A DNA stretch of 64,000 bases. It comes from Lunularia cruciata. Taxonomy: Eukaryota; Streptophyta; Marchantiopsida; Lunulariales; Lunulariaceae. This document shows, in pieces, positions 1 through 10,329 of this stretch. Within the stretch, counting starts at the first letter, position 1, and the number at the start of each line of letters is the position of its first letter. The notes beneath the pieces were generated by a model. That model made no database searches. It was not told the origin of the DNA and worked only from the letters and a program-made list of their open reading frames with translations. The stretch is taken from positions 67,646,944 through 67,710,943 of the forward strand of contig OX419755.1 of the NCBI GenBank assembly GCA_948567375.1, in the 5' to 3' direction. Both the position numbers and the translations under genes were made by a program.

Positions 1-96
1 AGGTGCTTCTTTGGAGCATCGAAGTTTTGAGTGTGAAGCTTTGTGTTTCTTCTCCTCTATTTCTCTTGAGGATTCTCTTATCCTTGGAATATTACA
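1..96 (+). repeat. 3' end of a CHR2-family LTR (cut by window edge)
   Basis: The first 96 bases match the last part of the CHR2 LTRs (compare 32276-32371 and 38585-38680): a GGTG..TTTGGAGCATCG stretch, then CT-rich sequence ending in ATATTACA. The 5' part lies outside the window, so solo versus full-length cannot be decided. It abuts the DP1 3' LTR. Confidence 0.75.
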
Positions 97-98
97 CT

Positions 99-654
99 TG
101 TTGTGCATATACACATTGCTACACAACATACATCATCATCAACATCATACACTATATTCACATAACTCACATATAAATCATACATACACTCTAAAGTGCT
201 ACAATAATCAGTTTGTTTACACCACTCAAATCAACTCAACTCAAATCAGTACTTGATATGTCACTTTATTAACTACCAACAATTGTGCACTGATTACATT
301 CAAGCCACATCCACTCTAGCTAAGAGAATCCAAGTGACACTTGCCAGCCTCTGTCCACCATAGCCAAGAACTCAAAGGCTCAATATCAAAGAAGTGAGCT
401 CTCTAGAGCTACACTTCAAAAGAATACCCCTAGACTTGAGCTAGGTCTAAAACCCTAATAGTCCTATTGACTGCACACCCAATGATGCAAACGGTGCAAA
501 GTGATGGTGGGCCCCACCATGAAGTCAATACCCTAAACACAAAATCTGAATGTCGGAAATTAGTCTATGAGTGATTGCTAAAATACCTCTAACTACTATC
601 ACTGCAACTCTAGCGTCCGAGCAATCTAGATGCAACACTAAAAATTGCATGATA
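99..654 (-). repeat. DP1 3' LTR
   Basis: About 556 bp with LTR-type ends, TGTTGTGC at the left and GCATGATA at the right in plus orientation. It matches 43726-44277, 35818-36385 and, without its last 105 bp, 24380-24832 and 26403-26853. An adjacent partial copy (657-760) repeats its terminal segment. Confidence 0.75.
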
Positions 655-656
655 GT

Positions 657-760
657 TGTCATGCGTATATACATTGTTACACAACATACATCATTGTTAG
701 CATCATATACTATAGACACATAACTCACACATAAGTCATATATAAACTCTAAAGTGCCAT
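657..760 (-). repeat. Extra copy of the DP LTR terminal segment
   Basis: About 105 bp repeating the sense-3' end of the DP LTR, placed just inside the 3' LTR. The same arrangement is present in DP2 (43611-43723), so it predates the separation of the two copies. Both 5' LTRs lack this segment. Confidence 0.65.
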
Positions 761-936
761 AATTGCCCTCCTAGCTGGCGGTTAGGTCCCTCTAACTCTA
801 GATAGCCATCTACTCCAAGTATATGGTATATGTTATGATGAGCAAAGATCGGAAGGTCGGTTGCTATCAAGCCCCATCGTTAGTTGCATGTTTGTAATCT
901 TTACCATATAAAGGATGAATTAACTATAGTTCAAGT
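761..936 (-). other. DP1 3' untranslated segment
   Basis: Non-coding sequence between the stop after the PHD finger and the duplicated LTR segment. It is collinear with 43449-43610 in DP2. Confidence 0.5.
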
Positions 937-1064
937 ACATCTCAAACATAACCATTGTCCTTGAGGAACCACCGTGAGGAGAGGAGTCATACATGCCATC
1001 CTCTCGAACAACTATCACATACTAACATAGCAGCAGTTCCACCAAAAGAGCCACATAACATACA
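937..1064 (-). pseudogene. PHD finger at the C terminus of the DP1 polyprotein (damaged)
   Basis: The minus strand shows the first half of a Cys4-His-Cys3 zinc finger: CMLC, then CDSC, then RGWH. A short deletion relative to DP2 (at about 980-990) removes the residues after the histidine and shifts the frame. The final W-L-C-L-R-C is still readable at 937-951 and is followed by TGA, so the finger was the very end of the polyprotein, as in DP2. PHD fingers generally read histone H3 tails. Here the domain occupies the place where chromoviruses carry a chromodomain. Confidence 0.75.
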
Positions 1065-1389
1065 CCTCAAGCCTGCTCGTACAAGTGCCAAGCTTGGGTC
1101 CATAGTACCATCAATGTTTGGGAGGTAGCATGGCGCACAATTGTGCACATGATCCTTCCAAAAAACACCAATATGTCCTTCCAACACAAGGACTCCAGAT
1201 GGCAAAACCTTACACACTCTCAAGATAGTGCAGCCTGTCAAAACATCAAGTGTCGTCAGTGTTGTCAGTTGTAGATATACATAGTCACTTAGATGAAATC
1301 AAGGGTCTATAATTTCCTCCTTAAATAGTAGCATAACGTAAGGTATCCCTATGTAGAGCAATTGTGAAGTTCTCAAAGGCCATCGGCAT

Positions 1390-2250
1390 CACTCTCCAAA
1401 AGATCTCTGCCCGTTGAGAACATGCACTCACCCATATATATGGATCATCCAAGTCCAACACTACAATAGCATCTTGACAAATGGCTACATGTAAATTTGG
1501 ATCTCATCCATAGACTAGGAAGTAAGGAGAGAAGGATGCTAAGGAGACTTGCCATCTGAACCGATAGCCCATGGCCAACCAAGGTAATTGGAGATCCCAA
1601 TCTCCCAAGTGGCCTCTCTACAAACCATGCTTCCATAATCCTTTCTTCACTTTCTGAACCACTCTCTTTGCTAAGCCATCTGCCTCAAGGTGATCTCAAG
1701 AGGTAGTATGATGATCAATCAAAGCCTTATATCACAAGACATGAAACTCTCCCAAGAACTCTATACCTGGATCAATCAAAACCTCAGTTGGTGCACCAAA
1801 ATGACTAAGAACTTGATCTAGGAACAAGTAAGTTGTCCCTTCATTGGACTTGTCAAGAAATGCCACCAATTCAATCTTACAGAAGTGCTCTACCATCACC
1901 AAAATGTACCGATGATGGTCTCACAATCAACGATAAAGGTCCAGCAAAGTCCAAACTCCAGCGGTATCCTATCATGGGGTAATGGTAGGTAATGGGTGTA
2001 ATTGCGGCATAGGAGCATTAAATGATGCTCTAACTCAATCATAAACCACACATCTGGCAACAAATTGTTGTACATTGGTATACATACTATGCCACCAATA
2101 ATGACTCTGGAGTAAGCTATATGTACGCTTTACTCCAAAATGTCCTAGCTCCTCATGAGCATGATGGACCAATTGTACTCTTTGATATGGGAGCAGTACT
2201 ACTCTCACTCTACCATCCTCCCATACACACAAAAGGTGTATGCTTTCCAA
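1390..2250 (-). pseudogene. DP1 integrase, degenerate
   Basis: The N-terminal H2C2 zinc-binding module is clear at 2035-2250 (HHAHEELGHFG, then QSHYWWHSM, then VARCVVYD). The catalytic core follows toward 1390 with many stops; fragments such as the W-G-A-P-type substrate loop and SHFGAP..VLID match the integrase core of DP2 (42400-42830). Integrase joins element cDNA to the genome. This copy cannot encode an active enzyme. Confidence 0.75.
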
Positions 2251-2440
2251 TCTGAACCACCTAGCTCATTCAAGGATATGATCTCTCTCTTGGGCTCCAA
2301 CTATGCCACCCACAACACCAGTGCAAAGATAGTCTATCACTAAAACATCATCATGAATGTCTTGCTGAATTGTACCACTATCTCTACTCTCTAGATCGGT
2401 GACCTCAATAACTCCTCTTGTATGCGCGGAGAGTGATACC

Positions 2441-2445
2441 ACCAA
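2441..2445. repeat. CHR1 target-site duplication, left copy
   Basis: ACCAA, matched by 11806-11810. Confidence 0.85.
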
Positions 2446-2871
2446 TGTAAAAGACCAAGACCGAGGAGAGAAATAGGAGAATGGAAATTCACATTGGAAC
2501 ACTTGAATGCGGGAAAACTCCGAATGCGTAGCATGAGCTTTGGCTTTGGTATTTATTGGTAGCATACAAGGCCCTTGAGAAGCTTCTCAAGAAGCTTCCT
2601 CAAGCCGCTTTCTTAGAGTGCAAGCCAAGTTAACTAGGAAGCTTCTCAAGAAGCTCTCTTCTAGAAGCCACCTACTTCATGTGCAAGCTAAGCTAGTTGG
2701 AAGCTTCTAGAAGCTTCCTTCTAGAAGTTACTTACTTGAGGTGCAAGCTAAGCTAGCCAAGAAGCTTCCCAAGAAGCTTCCTAGATACTTCCAAAATATT
2801 CTAGACTAATTTTTCTTATGTGCTACTTTGTAAGCCCAACTAACTTTGGCGCTAAACTCCATATTATTACA
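2446..2871 (-). repeat. CHR1 3' LTR
   Basis: 426 bp, starting TGTAA in the element sense. It contains several roughly 60-bp tandem modules rich in AAGCTT palindromes. The other LTR is 77 bp shorter and lacks one module. A G-rich polypurine stretch adjoins it at 2872-2887 (read on the minus strand), as expected for second-strand priming. Confidence 0.9.
2577..2785 (-). promoter_or_regulatory. Cluster of heat-shock-element-like GAAnnTTC palindromes in CHR1 U3
   Basis: The palindrome GAAGCTTC recurs at about 2580, 2590, 2639, 2700, 2710, 2761 and 2773. At 2700-2717 four units alternate with canonical 2-bp spacing (GAA gc TTC ta GAA gc TTC), followed by TTC ta GAA at 2719-2726. This is the textbook layout of a heat-shock factor binding site. 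In the element sense the cluster precedes an A/T-rich TATA-like motif at 2550-2556. Function is inferred; the palindromes themselves are plain. Confidence 0.55.
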
Positions 2872-2887
2872 TATTCCCCCACCGCTA

Positions 2888-3079
2888 GTTGGTGACATCC
2901 TCATTGCCAATGAAGCTTTGAATTCTTGGATGGCCATCTGTGCATTCTGGAGGTGAGAAAGAGGTTCTTATGTGGCATCATGAAGAAGAAAACCTTTCCA
3001 AAGGACCTTGTACTCCGTATGTTGGTGATGGCCTTGTTGAATATGGCAATGCGCAAGGATACGATCAACTTTGTACTCC
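2888..3079 (-). pseudogene. CHR1 chromodomain, C-terminal part, cut by A1
   Basis: Minus-strand reading from the A1 junction gives a chromodomain beginning YKVDRILAH and continuing EYKVLWKGF..LHDAT. It is followed by a stop where a tryptophan is usual. The 5' part of the polyprotein resumes on the far side of A1 at 6863. The reading frame across the junction is uninterrupted if A1 and one ACTCC are ignored, which supports the insertion model. Chromodomains on gypsy integrases bind methylated histone tails and steer insertion. Confidence 0.8.
3075..3079. repeat. A1 target-site duplication, left copy
   Basis: ACTCC, matched by 6858-6862. Confidence 0.85.
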
Positions 3080-3490
3080 TGTGGTACCCACATTTTTTTT
3101 TTCCAAAAATGGAGAAGAAGAAGTGTATATAGAAGTCGGATTGCGCCTATATGGCCAAAGAAGGCAAAGAAAAGAGTCTTCAAGATGAAACTTGAGGTAA
3201 AGTGGCCTTGGGTCATAAGGCAAAGTACTCAGATTTTCCCTGTCAGCATACAACCCAATGTAAGGAGTCTTTGTACCGGGGGGAGCTCAACCTGAGGCAA
3301 AGACAGTGTAACAACCTTTCTTTGGGGCGAGAAATTCAAGAAAGGACCGTTCAAAACCGGCAGCCCATATGCGTGAAGTACAATTGACAATGACAAGTGC
3401 ATGCAAGAGGTGTGATTTCTTAGTAGAAACTCAAATTGAAGAAAGACAAAGACGGCGCGACTCTATAAAAAGTGGGCTAATGACAAAGCA

Positions 3491-6063
3491 ATGTCAAGCA
3501 ATTTTCCTTTGCCGTTGAGAAGTTGTCCTGTAGGTGATCATGAGAAGGGAAGTAGAGTTGAAGACGCGCTAGTGTGTAGAGGAGAATTCAAGAGAGTGAA
3601 CCCGAGAGACAATGAGGAAGTAGGAAAGATGGGAGGAGGAAAGAAGAACTCCGAATTTGTAGTGAGAAATCATGCAATTCAAAGGTTAAATGTGATCGCC
3701 AGAATCAAAGTCTTGAGCCGACTTCGGATCACCTTCTTGGCATGGAACTGGAATGTGAGTTTTCTAAGTTTCATGATGGAGATAATCGAGAATAAGTGTC
3801 TTGATGGCCCCAAGGAAGTGGGGAAGAGAGGAAATCCGGCTTGTTGGACAGAGTCGGATTGGAGATTAGTGCTCGGGAGAGAGGCAGGCACGGAGCAGGG
3901 TGCCACATTCTTGGGGAAGAAAGAAGTAGCAGAAGAAACCCAAGAAGTGAGGGATGCTTTCTCTTTGAAGAGAACAAAGAATGGGTATAAGGTTGAGAGT
4001 TACAAAGATCCAATGAAGAGAGGGATTGTGAGTGCCCTCATTGCAATCTTGAAGCCGGAGAGAACGACTTATGTGATGAAACACCAAGCGGTGTTCTTCC
4101 ATAAGATGTTTGCAGGAGAACCTATCAATTGGGCAAGGTGCTTCCATAGGAGGACAAGACAGATGGTGTGGAATTTGCAGGATAAGTTGCCTCCACACTA
4201 CATTGTGCCGTTTGTAGCACATTTCTACCTTGGGTTGAATTTGCTCAATTTGGTGGAGCACAATAGAATGGTGTTTCACTTCCATCCTGACTTGAGAAGA
4301 GAAGTCGACGCGGAGGAGCAGCAATACATTCTTCAAATCTGACGCACGGATGAGTACTATGCAAAGATGGGCAAGAGCGTGGAGATAGAGGTGAGTACTC
4401 CAAAGTCAAAGAAGCAGAGTTGGCAAGGAGAAGCCGAAGATAAGACAAGACCTCGGAAGACCAGGAGAGGAAACCCAAGGAGAGGCATGGTGGTGATTGC
4501 GTTTGAAGACAAAGACACGGAAGGCGAAGCCAAGTGCAAGTCCAAAGACTCGGAGCACGAGGAGGAACTGGAGCTCACGCTGCAAAGTGGAGATACGAGT
4601 AGCGATAATGATGGAGGTGGAGAGATGACATCGGTGCCTATTGCAGAAGAAGAAAAAGAAGTTTGGGTGGAGCTCAAAGAAGAACATAATGCGAAGTTGG
4701 AGGACGAGATACCCAAGCCAGAGGAGAAGAAGTTTACAATTCAGAGAGAAGTTTGGTCAAGACGCAGGGTGAAGTGTGAAGTGGGTCCGAGTAAGGCAAA
4801 GGAAGAAGTGAATGCTAGCTCAAGGAGTGAAGTGTCTATTCCAATACGACGATTGCAAAGAAGAAGGCGAGTATCGGGAGAAGAAGAGGTAAGAGAGGGG
4901 ATTTCTACGCAAAGGGAAGTAGGTGTGAGTGATGGAGTGGAGTACCTGTGAGAAATTGTGTGCCCGTTGTTGGTGAAGTTGGAGCACAAGAAGAAGGAGA
5001 TGCAGTCGACATGTCCGAAGGTGAAGACTATGTTGCAGGTATTGGCAAGATTGGAAGAAGAGAACTTGGAGTTGAAGAAGAGTATAACCTGAGGCGAGGA
5101 GGAAAGGGAAGTACTGCAAGGGAAGGCAGTATTACACAATCAAGTTATTGAGGACTTGAAGAGAGAAGCAAGGTATTGGGAAGAACTTGTGAAGAAGAAT
5201 GATATAGCAAGGGAAAGACAAGTAGCAGAGTACAAAATCTTGAAGCAACAATTTGTTGATTCCAGACTAGAAATCATCCATGCTATGGCAAGGGTAGCAT
5301 CAAAGGAACAAGAACTCAATAGAGTGATAGAGAGTGTAGAAGAGAAGAAGCAACTGTGGCAGCAGGAGTTGATAATGAGATATAGGGAAGAAGAGAGATT
5401 ACAAGAGTTACTTCGTAATCAGGAGGAGAAGATTGTGCAGAAGAAGAAGGAGAAGGAAATTGTGAAAGCCAAGTTCGAGGTAGAGTTGGCAATGTACAGA
5501 GAAGATTGGCTTGCAGATCAAGAGCGTGAAAGGAAGATGAGATTGGAGCCATTGAAGGAGATCTAATCAAGATGAATGTCATGTTGAGTACAGAGGCCAG
5601 TATTCATATTGAAGAGACAAGGTTGCACGAGTTGAAGTTGTTGGTGCAGGAGACAAGGAGGAGACATGTGAAGGATATAGATTTGAACGTGCTGTTGATT
5701 AGTCTCAGGACTCGTGTAGATAGGAAGATATTGGAAGTCAAAGACAATATTGCGATTAGATTAGATCTAGTGAAATTAGAGATAGATAAACTCCGGAAGG
5801 ACGTTAGAGCCAAACCCGAAGTAGATGAAGTAGGAGTGCAGATGTCTTCAGAGTTACCATTGGAGGCATTAGAGAAGAGTGGTTCAGCAGATAAAGAGTT
5901 AGATAGATTACCCACTAGTGAAATTTTAGATCAAGAAAGAGAACTATTAGATCTGGTAGAAGATGTAGGAGTTATGAAACCCAAGGATAGAGTAGTAGGA
6001 AGTACAGTTACGTCGGGATCAGGTTTGAAAGCCAAGGAAGAAGTAGACATCGGATCGGATTAG
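3491..6063 (+). pseudogene. LTR-encoded protein of A1 (about 857 codons, lightly broken)
   Basis: One frame runs from ATG 3491 to about 5563, interrupted only by TGA codons at 4340, 4949 and about 5090. A single frameshift near 5560 then leads into 5572-6063. The damage is light, so this was a coding sequence. The N-terminal 280 residues look globular (motifs TTYVMKHQAVFFHKMFAGEP and INWARCFHRRT) and faintly recall plant-transposon proteins of unknown function. Residues about 290-480 are very rich in Lys and Glu. The part from about 500 on is predicted coiled coil by its heptad-like E/K/L pattern, and the end is acidic (EEVDIGSD). No reverse transcriptase, protease or integrase motif is present. 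Function unknown. Remnants of the last 110 codons persist in B and C. Confidence 0.7.
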
Positions 6064-6857
6064 TAACCAATTTGAGATTTGAATAGGCAAATATGAAGAG
6101 GTGCATTGTCATTTTAGATCTGTAGGTTTGTAGAGTCATTAGGAAGAGGTACATTAGGAAGATAATTGTCAATTGTTTCACTATTTAAGAGTGGCATTTG
6201 CAGTCTTATGTTGTTCAGTGCTCATAATTCTAAGAATAGATAAAGCAAAGTGTTGTGAAGTAGTGCTCGTTGCTTAAGCTTGATTCTGAGTATCAACATT
6301 GTGATTGTGTTTGTGAGTGTGTGGAGAATTTTGAAGTGCAAGTCAGTGTGCTTGTTGGATGTTGGATTCTGCAGCCTTGATCTTCATTTTGTGTGTTTGA
6401 TCCTGAGTGAAGTGCAATCGAAGCAATGCCTTGACAGATCTAAGAGGAATTGTAGTGTTGGTAGTATTCTACATTTGTGAGTGCAGTGCGAGGTTGATGT
6501 GAAGCAATTTTGATCAAGGAAGTTGTGCCTTTAGTGGAAGGGTGGAACACAATTCTAAGGTGAAGTCATTTTGCAGTGAAGTGTCATTTTTGGGAGAGCT
6601 TGAATCATCACAATCAAGATTGTTTGGAAAGATTTGATGGAGTTGTGATTACGGAGTGTGAATTTGTGATGAGACTACAAATCAGTGCTTGTTACTCTCT
6701 TCTGGGTGTGGTTTCTACCTAAGAGATTAAAGAAGAACTCAAGAAGAACTAAATTGTTACTTTGACTTTGTATTTGACCAATTCTGACTTGTATCTCTAT
6801 GGGAACAAACTTTACTTACTCGATTACCGCAAAAGTGATATTTGCCGGGTTGTTACA
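6064..6857 (+). other. Non-coding 3' part of A1 LTR (promoter and R/U5-like region)
   Basis: About 800 bp after the ORF, highly similar to 14344-15126, 16939-17735 and, reversed, 18985-19770. A CTATTTAA motif (6181-6187) lies upstream of a TTCAGTGCTCATAAT block conserved in all copies and is a candidate TATA box. No gene seen. Confidence 0.5.
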
Positions 6858-6862
6858 ACTCC
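6858..6862. repeat. A1 target-site duplication, right copy
   Basis: ACTCC, matched by 3075-3079. Confidence 0.85.
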
Positions 6863-7110
6863 TCATGAACATTGATAAGGACAAGAAGAGGGGGAGGTTG
6901 GACTTAAGAGGAAAAGGATGAGAGGTTTGGAACAAAGGGTTTCAACTTGGAAATATGAAAGATAGGATGGATACGCATGTGACAAGGCAAGACAAGTTGA
7001 TGAGCAATAGGAGAGACAATTTGGGTGATATCAAAGGGTCCTATCCAATTAGGTGCAATTTTATGAACTTGGGTATCAAGTGGGAGAGGGAAGTTACTAG
7101 AGTATAGCAT
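6863..7110 (-). pseudogene. CHR1 integrase C-terminal tether region
   Basis: Minus-strand reading shows the conserved gypsy stretch between integrase and chromodomain: VHKIAPNWIGPFDI, then IHPIFHISKLKPFV. In intact chromoviruses this segment leads directly into the chromodomain. Here A1 separates the two. Confidence 0.75.
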
Positions 7111-7206
7111 GACTTTATCACCAACTTCAAAAGTGAAATCACAATAATGGTCATCCGCATATTGTTTTTGGTGATTTTGAGCAACAAGGAAGTGAGACTT
7201 GGCTTG

Positions 7207-7755
7207 TTAGAGAGATTGAGATATAGTGGTCAAGAATGTGGAAGTATGAGGAACCTGAGATGGAAGGGGAGCAAGAAGAGAATCTGGAACAAGTGGATCT
7301 TGGCCAAAATTGAGAAAGAAAGGAGAAAATCCGGTGCTTGCCTGTTTGGAATTGTTGTAGGCAAATTTTGCAACTGCAAGACATTCATCCCAATTGGTAT
7401 GGTGGACATTGACAAAGTCACGCAACATATCCTCCAATGTACAATTTTCACATTTGTTTTGACCATCAATTTGAGGATGATAGGTTGTGGACAAAGCAAG
7501 CTTGGTGTCGAGTATCTGGAAGAGTGCTTGCAAAAACTTCCTAGTAAATCTAGGATCACGGTTGGAGATGAGGACACGTGGCATCCCATGATGCTTGAAG
7601 ACATTCTCAAAGTAGATTTGCACTAAGGTTGGAGCATCCATGGTATCACAGGTTGGTGCCAAGTGAATTTGCTTATTAAGCTTATCTACAAACACCATGA
7701 TTGCGGCGTGTCCTTGTTTTATCTTTGGCAAGGATGTGATAAGATCCAAGCTCAC
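7207..7755 (-). pseudogene. CHR1 integrase catalytic core
   Basis: 182-residue minus-strand ORF that is clearly a retroviral-type integrase core. The first catalytic Asp lies in MSLDLITSLP and the second in ISNRDPRFT. The usual third residue (Glu of the Q-T-E motif) is replaced: the sequence reads DGQNKCEN, with Lys at the Glu position. NWDECLAVAKFAYNNS and GFSPFFLNFG are typical downstream motifs. The upstream H2C2 zinc module lies at about 7760-7930 (QRQWWWPNM, then CESYQC). Catalytically dead by sequence even before frame damage is counted. Confidence 0.85.
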
Positions 7756-8650
7756 ATGCTATCAGTGAGCAAATGGAACGGTGAGTGGTTGAAGGAGTCC
7801 ACTCGGCTTTTGGTTGCTGGCCTTGTTACATTGGTAGCTCTCACACGATCGGACAAATTCTTGAACATCTCGTGTCATGTTGGGCCACCACCATTGACGT
7901 TGGAGGGTACCTAAGGTCTTGTCCACACCCATGTGACTAGTGATGGGTAAATCATGGGCTTCTTGAAGGCGTACAAGTCAAAGATCATCTTTAGTAGGAA
8001 CATAGATCTGGTCCTCATGGAATAAAAGGCCCTCCTTGATGGAGAAGGTGTTGTACTCCTTATTGCATGTTGTAAGGCAACCATGTACCATTTGGAAGAA
8101 GGGATCTTGGTGTAGAGCTGAGTGAAACTTGTTTTGGACCTTGGAGTCAAGTGACACTATTGAAATTGCCGTTGTGATGAGAGGAGGAGACTTCAAATTC
8201 AGGTCGTCGTGATAAAGCATCAAGGATGACATGAAACCGACATGGTTTGTACTCAAGTTTGATGTCATACAATTGGAGTTTTTCCTCCTATCGATGATGT
8301 CAACTCTTCATGTGTTCCAAGTGTAAGGTCTGCAACAATGGTTTGTGATCAGTTTTCATGATCACTTGTTTCCCCAAGAGGTAATGCCTCCATACCTTGG
8401 TGGTGTATACCATTGCAAGTTGTTCTTGATCTCAAGCAGAGTAGTTTTGTTCAACCATATTGAGTTGGTGAGACACAAAGGCAATGGGATGGAGTCCATT
8501 TGGGAATTCTTGTTGCAACACGACTCCAATTGCAAAGTTAAAAGCATCAAAATCAACCACACACGATAGTTGAGGATCATATGGTTGAAGATGGGTCTTG
8601 AAGACACCATATGCTTTAACTTCTGAAATGCTTCTTCATACTTGGTGGTC
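7756..8650 (-). pseudogene. CHR1 RNase H and integrase zinc-binding region
   Basis: Reading down from 8650, RNase H motifs appear in pieces: GVVLQQEF, PIAFVSHQLN, VWRHYLLGK, MKTDHKPLL, then DALSRRPE at the RNase H end near 8200. The integrase zinc-binding module follows toward 7800. Several stops and frame changes break the stretch. RNase H degrades the RNA template during reverse transcription. Confidence 0.7.
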
Positions 8651-8652
8651 CA

Positions 8653-9486
8653 CTAGAAGCTCAAGTTCTTTCCCAAGAGGTCAATCAATGGTGCAGCCAC
8701 ATGAGCATAATAATGGATGAACCGTCGGTAAAAACTGGCCAATCCATTGAATGCCCATACTTCTATATCATCTTTTGGGGTAGGCCAATCAATAATGGCC
8801 TTGATTTTCTCTTCTTCCATCTTGATCCCCTTTGATGAGATCTTATGACCCAAGAAGGTAACCTCCTTCTGCCAAAAGGCACACTTTGACTTCTTGCATT
8901 AAAATTTCCATTATTGTAGTTGTCTTAAGACTTCTCACACATGATTCATGTGTTCTACCTCTGTCTTACTATAAATTAAGATATCATCCAAGAACACCAC
9001 CACAGACCAATCCAATAGTCCATCCAACACTCAATGCATCTGATCCATGAAGACTACAAGAGCATTAGTGAGTATGAAAGGTAGAACTCTCCACTCAAAA
9101 TGCCCATACCTTGTACGAAAGGCAATCTTTTGCACATCCTCTCTATCAATAGGAATTTGCCAATAGCCGCTACAAAGATCCAACTTGGAAAAGAAGCGTG
9201 CTCCACTTAGTTGATCAAACAAGTCATCAATCTGAGGCAAGGGATATGCATTCTTCACGGTTTGCTTATTGAGCCCACGGTAATCAATACAAAAATGAAG
9301 TCCTCCATCCTTCTTTGGAACAAATAGTACCGGTGCTCCCCAAGGAGAGGTAATATGTTGTATGAAATCCTTCTCCAACAACTCTATAAGTGTTGTTCGC
9401 AACTTCTCCAACTTCTTTGGTGAGAGCCGATAGATTGGTCTACTCACTAGAATCCTCCTTGGCAATAACTCAATCTTGAAAGGCAT
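8653..9486 (-). pseudogene. CHR1 reverse transcriptase
   Basis: The 151-residue segment at 9031-9486 holds RT fingers and palm motifs in order: [44 protein letters not shown] and [13 protein letters not shown], then [15 protein letters not shown]. The catalytic F-L-D-D box is readable on the minus strand at about 8975-9000. The thumb and connection continue at 8653-8853 (GHKISSKGIKMEEEKI, then FYRRFIHYY). A break near 9030 separates the two parts. RT copies element RNA into cDNA. Confidence 0.88.
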
Positions 9487-9617
9487 ACCTCAATCGGAGG
9501 GTAATCCCTTGGCAGATCATCCGGACACACGTCTGAAAATTCTTGAACTATCCGATCAACCATTGCTTGATGAGGCTCTTGGCCCTCCTCCGATTGTTTT
9601 GGTGCAATTGGCTTGAT

Positions 9618-10253
9618 TCACACCGCAAATACAAACTTGTCTTCCTCCAAAGCTTCCTCTATGGCTACTTTACTAACCAACTTCCCTTCTAGGGACTCAT
9701 CTCTCTTCCAAGCATGCTCCATGGTTGCCTTCTTAGCAAACTTCCCATCTTGGGACTCCACTCCCTTCAAGGTTCTCTCTATGGCTACCTTCTTGACAAA
9801 CTTCCTATCTTGGGATTGACTATTCTTAGGTGTCTTACTTAGAGGTGCCAGACAATCTAATTGGAAATTCCTACCTGGGTGTTGTACTTGAATTTGGCGT
9901 CGGGTCCAATCAAATTGAATCTTATGACGTTCAAACCAAGGTAGACCCAGAATGATATCATAGTGTAGAGGTGCCACTACAAACCTCATACACTCCAAAT
10001 ACTCCTTCCCAATCTTGAAGGTAACAGGATGTATGGTGCGGAATGCAAAACCCTTTCTACCATCCGCCATCATCAAACTACTTCCAATCATTGGCTTGAT
10101 AAGAATACCAAATTCCTTTGCTACTTGCATAGACACGCAATTCTCTGAACTTCCAGAATCAACCAAAATCCTACAACCCCAATTAGATATCATACCTTGC
10201 AAGTGAAGCAAACTTGCATAGGTCAAGCTTTCAATCCCATTAGAACTAATCAA
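9618..10253 (-). pseudogene. CHR1 aspartic protease
   Basis: 211-residue minus-strand ORF. The protease signature DSGSSENCVS carries the catalytic Asp, and the later hydrophobic box reads IILGLPWFERHKIQFDW. The protease matures the polyprotein. Downstream residues (about 120-211) are a low-complexity linker of repeated E/K blocks before RT. The ORF is intact locally, but its connection to gag and RT is broken. Confidence 0.85.
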
Positions 10254-10329
10254 GCTCCCAATAGGCGGCTCAAAATCTCCTATTGGGATTCTTTGTTTCC
10301 TTGATCATTTGGTTCTATAAACTCCATCT

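Larger units (their letters stand above)
3080..6857 (+). mobile_element. A1: 3.8-kb solo LTR carrying a long ORF
   Basis: Begins TGTGGTACCC, ends TTGTTACA, and is flanked by ACTCC on both sides (3075-3079 and 6858-6862). The last 1 kb (about 5800-6857) is homologous to the 3' halves of the LTRs of B and to C, and the first 18 bp match their starts. TG..CA ends, a 5-bp TSD and identity to proven LTRs make it a solo LTR. It is twice as long as its relatives because it keeps a 2.6-kb reading frame (3491-6063) that they have mostly lost. Inserted in the CHR1 chromodomain. Confidence 0.82.

Noticed and set aside
3866..4336. 156-codon minus-strand frame and other minus frames across 3679-5139
   Set aside because: They lie antisense to the A1 coding frame, have compositions mirroring it and no motif.
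7147..7914. Plus-strand frames of 159 and 83 codons
   Set aside because: Antisense shadows of the CHR1 integrase.
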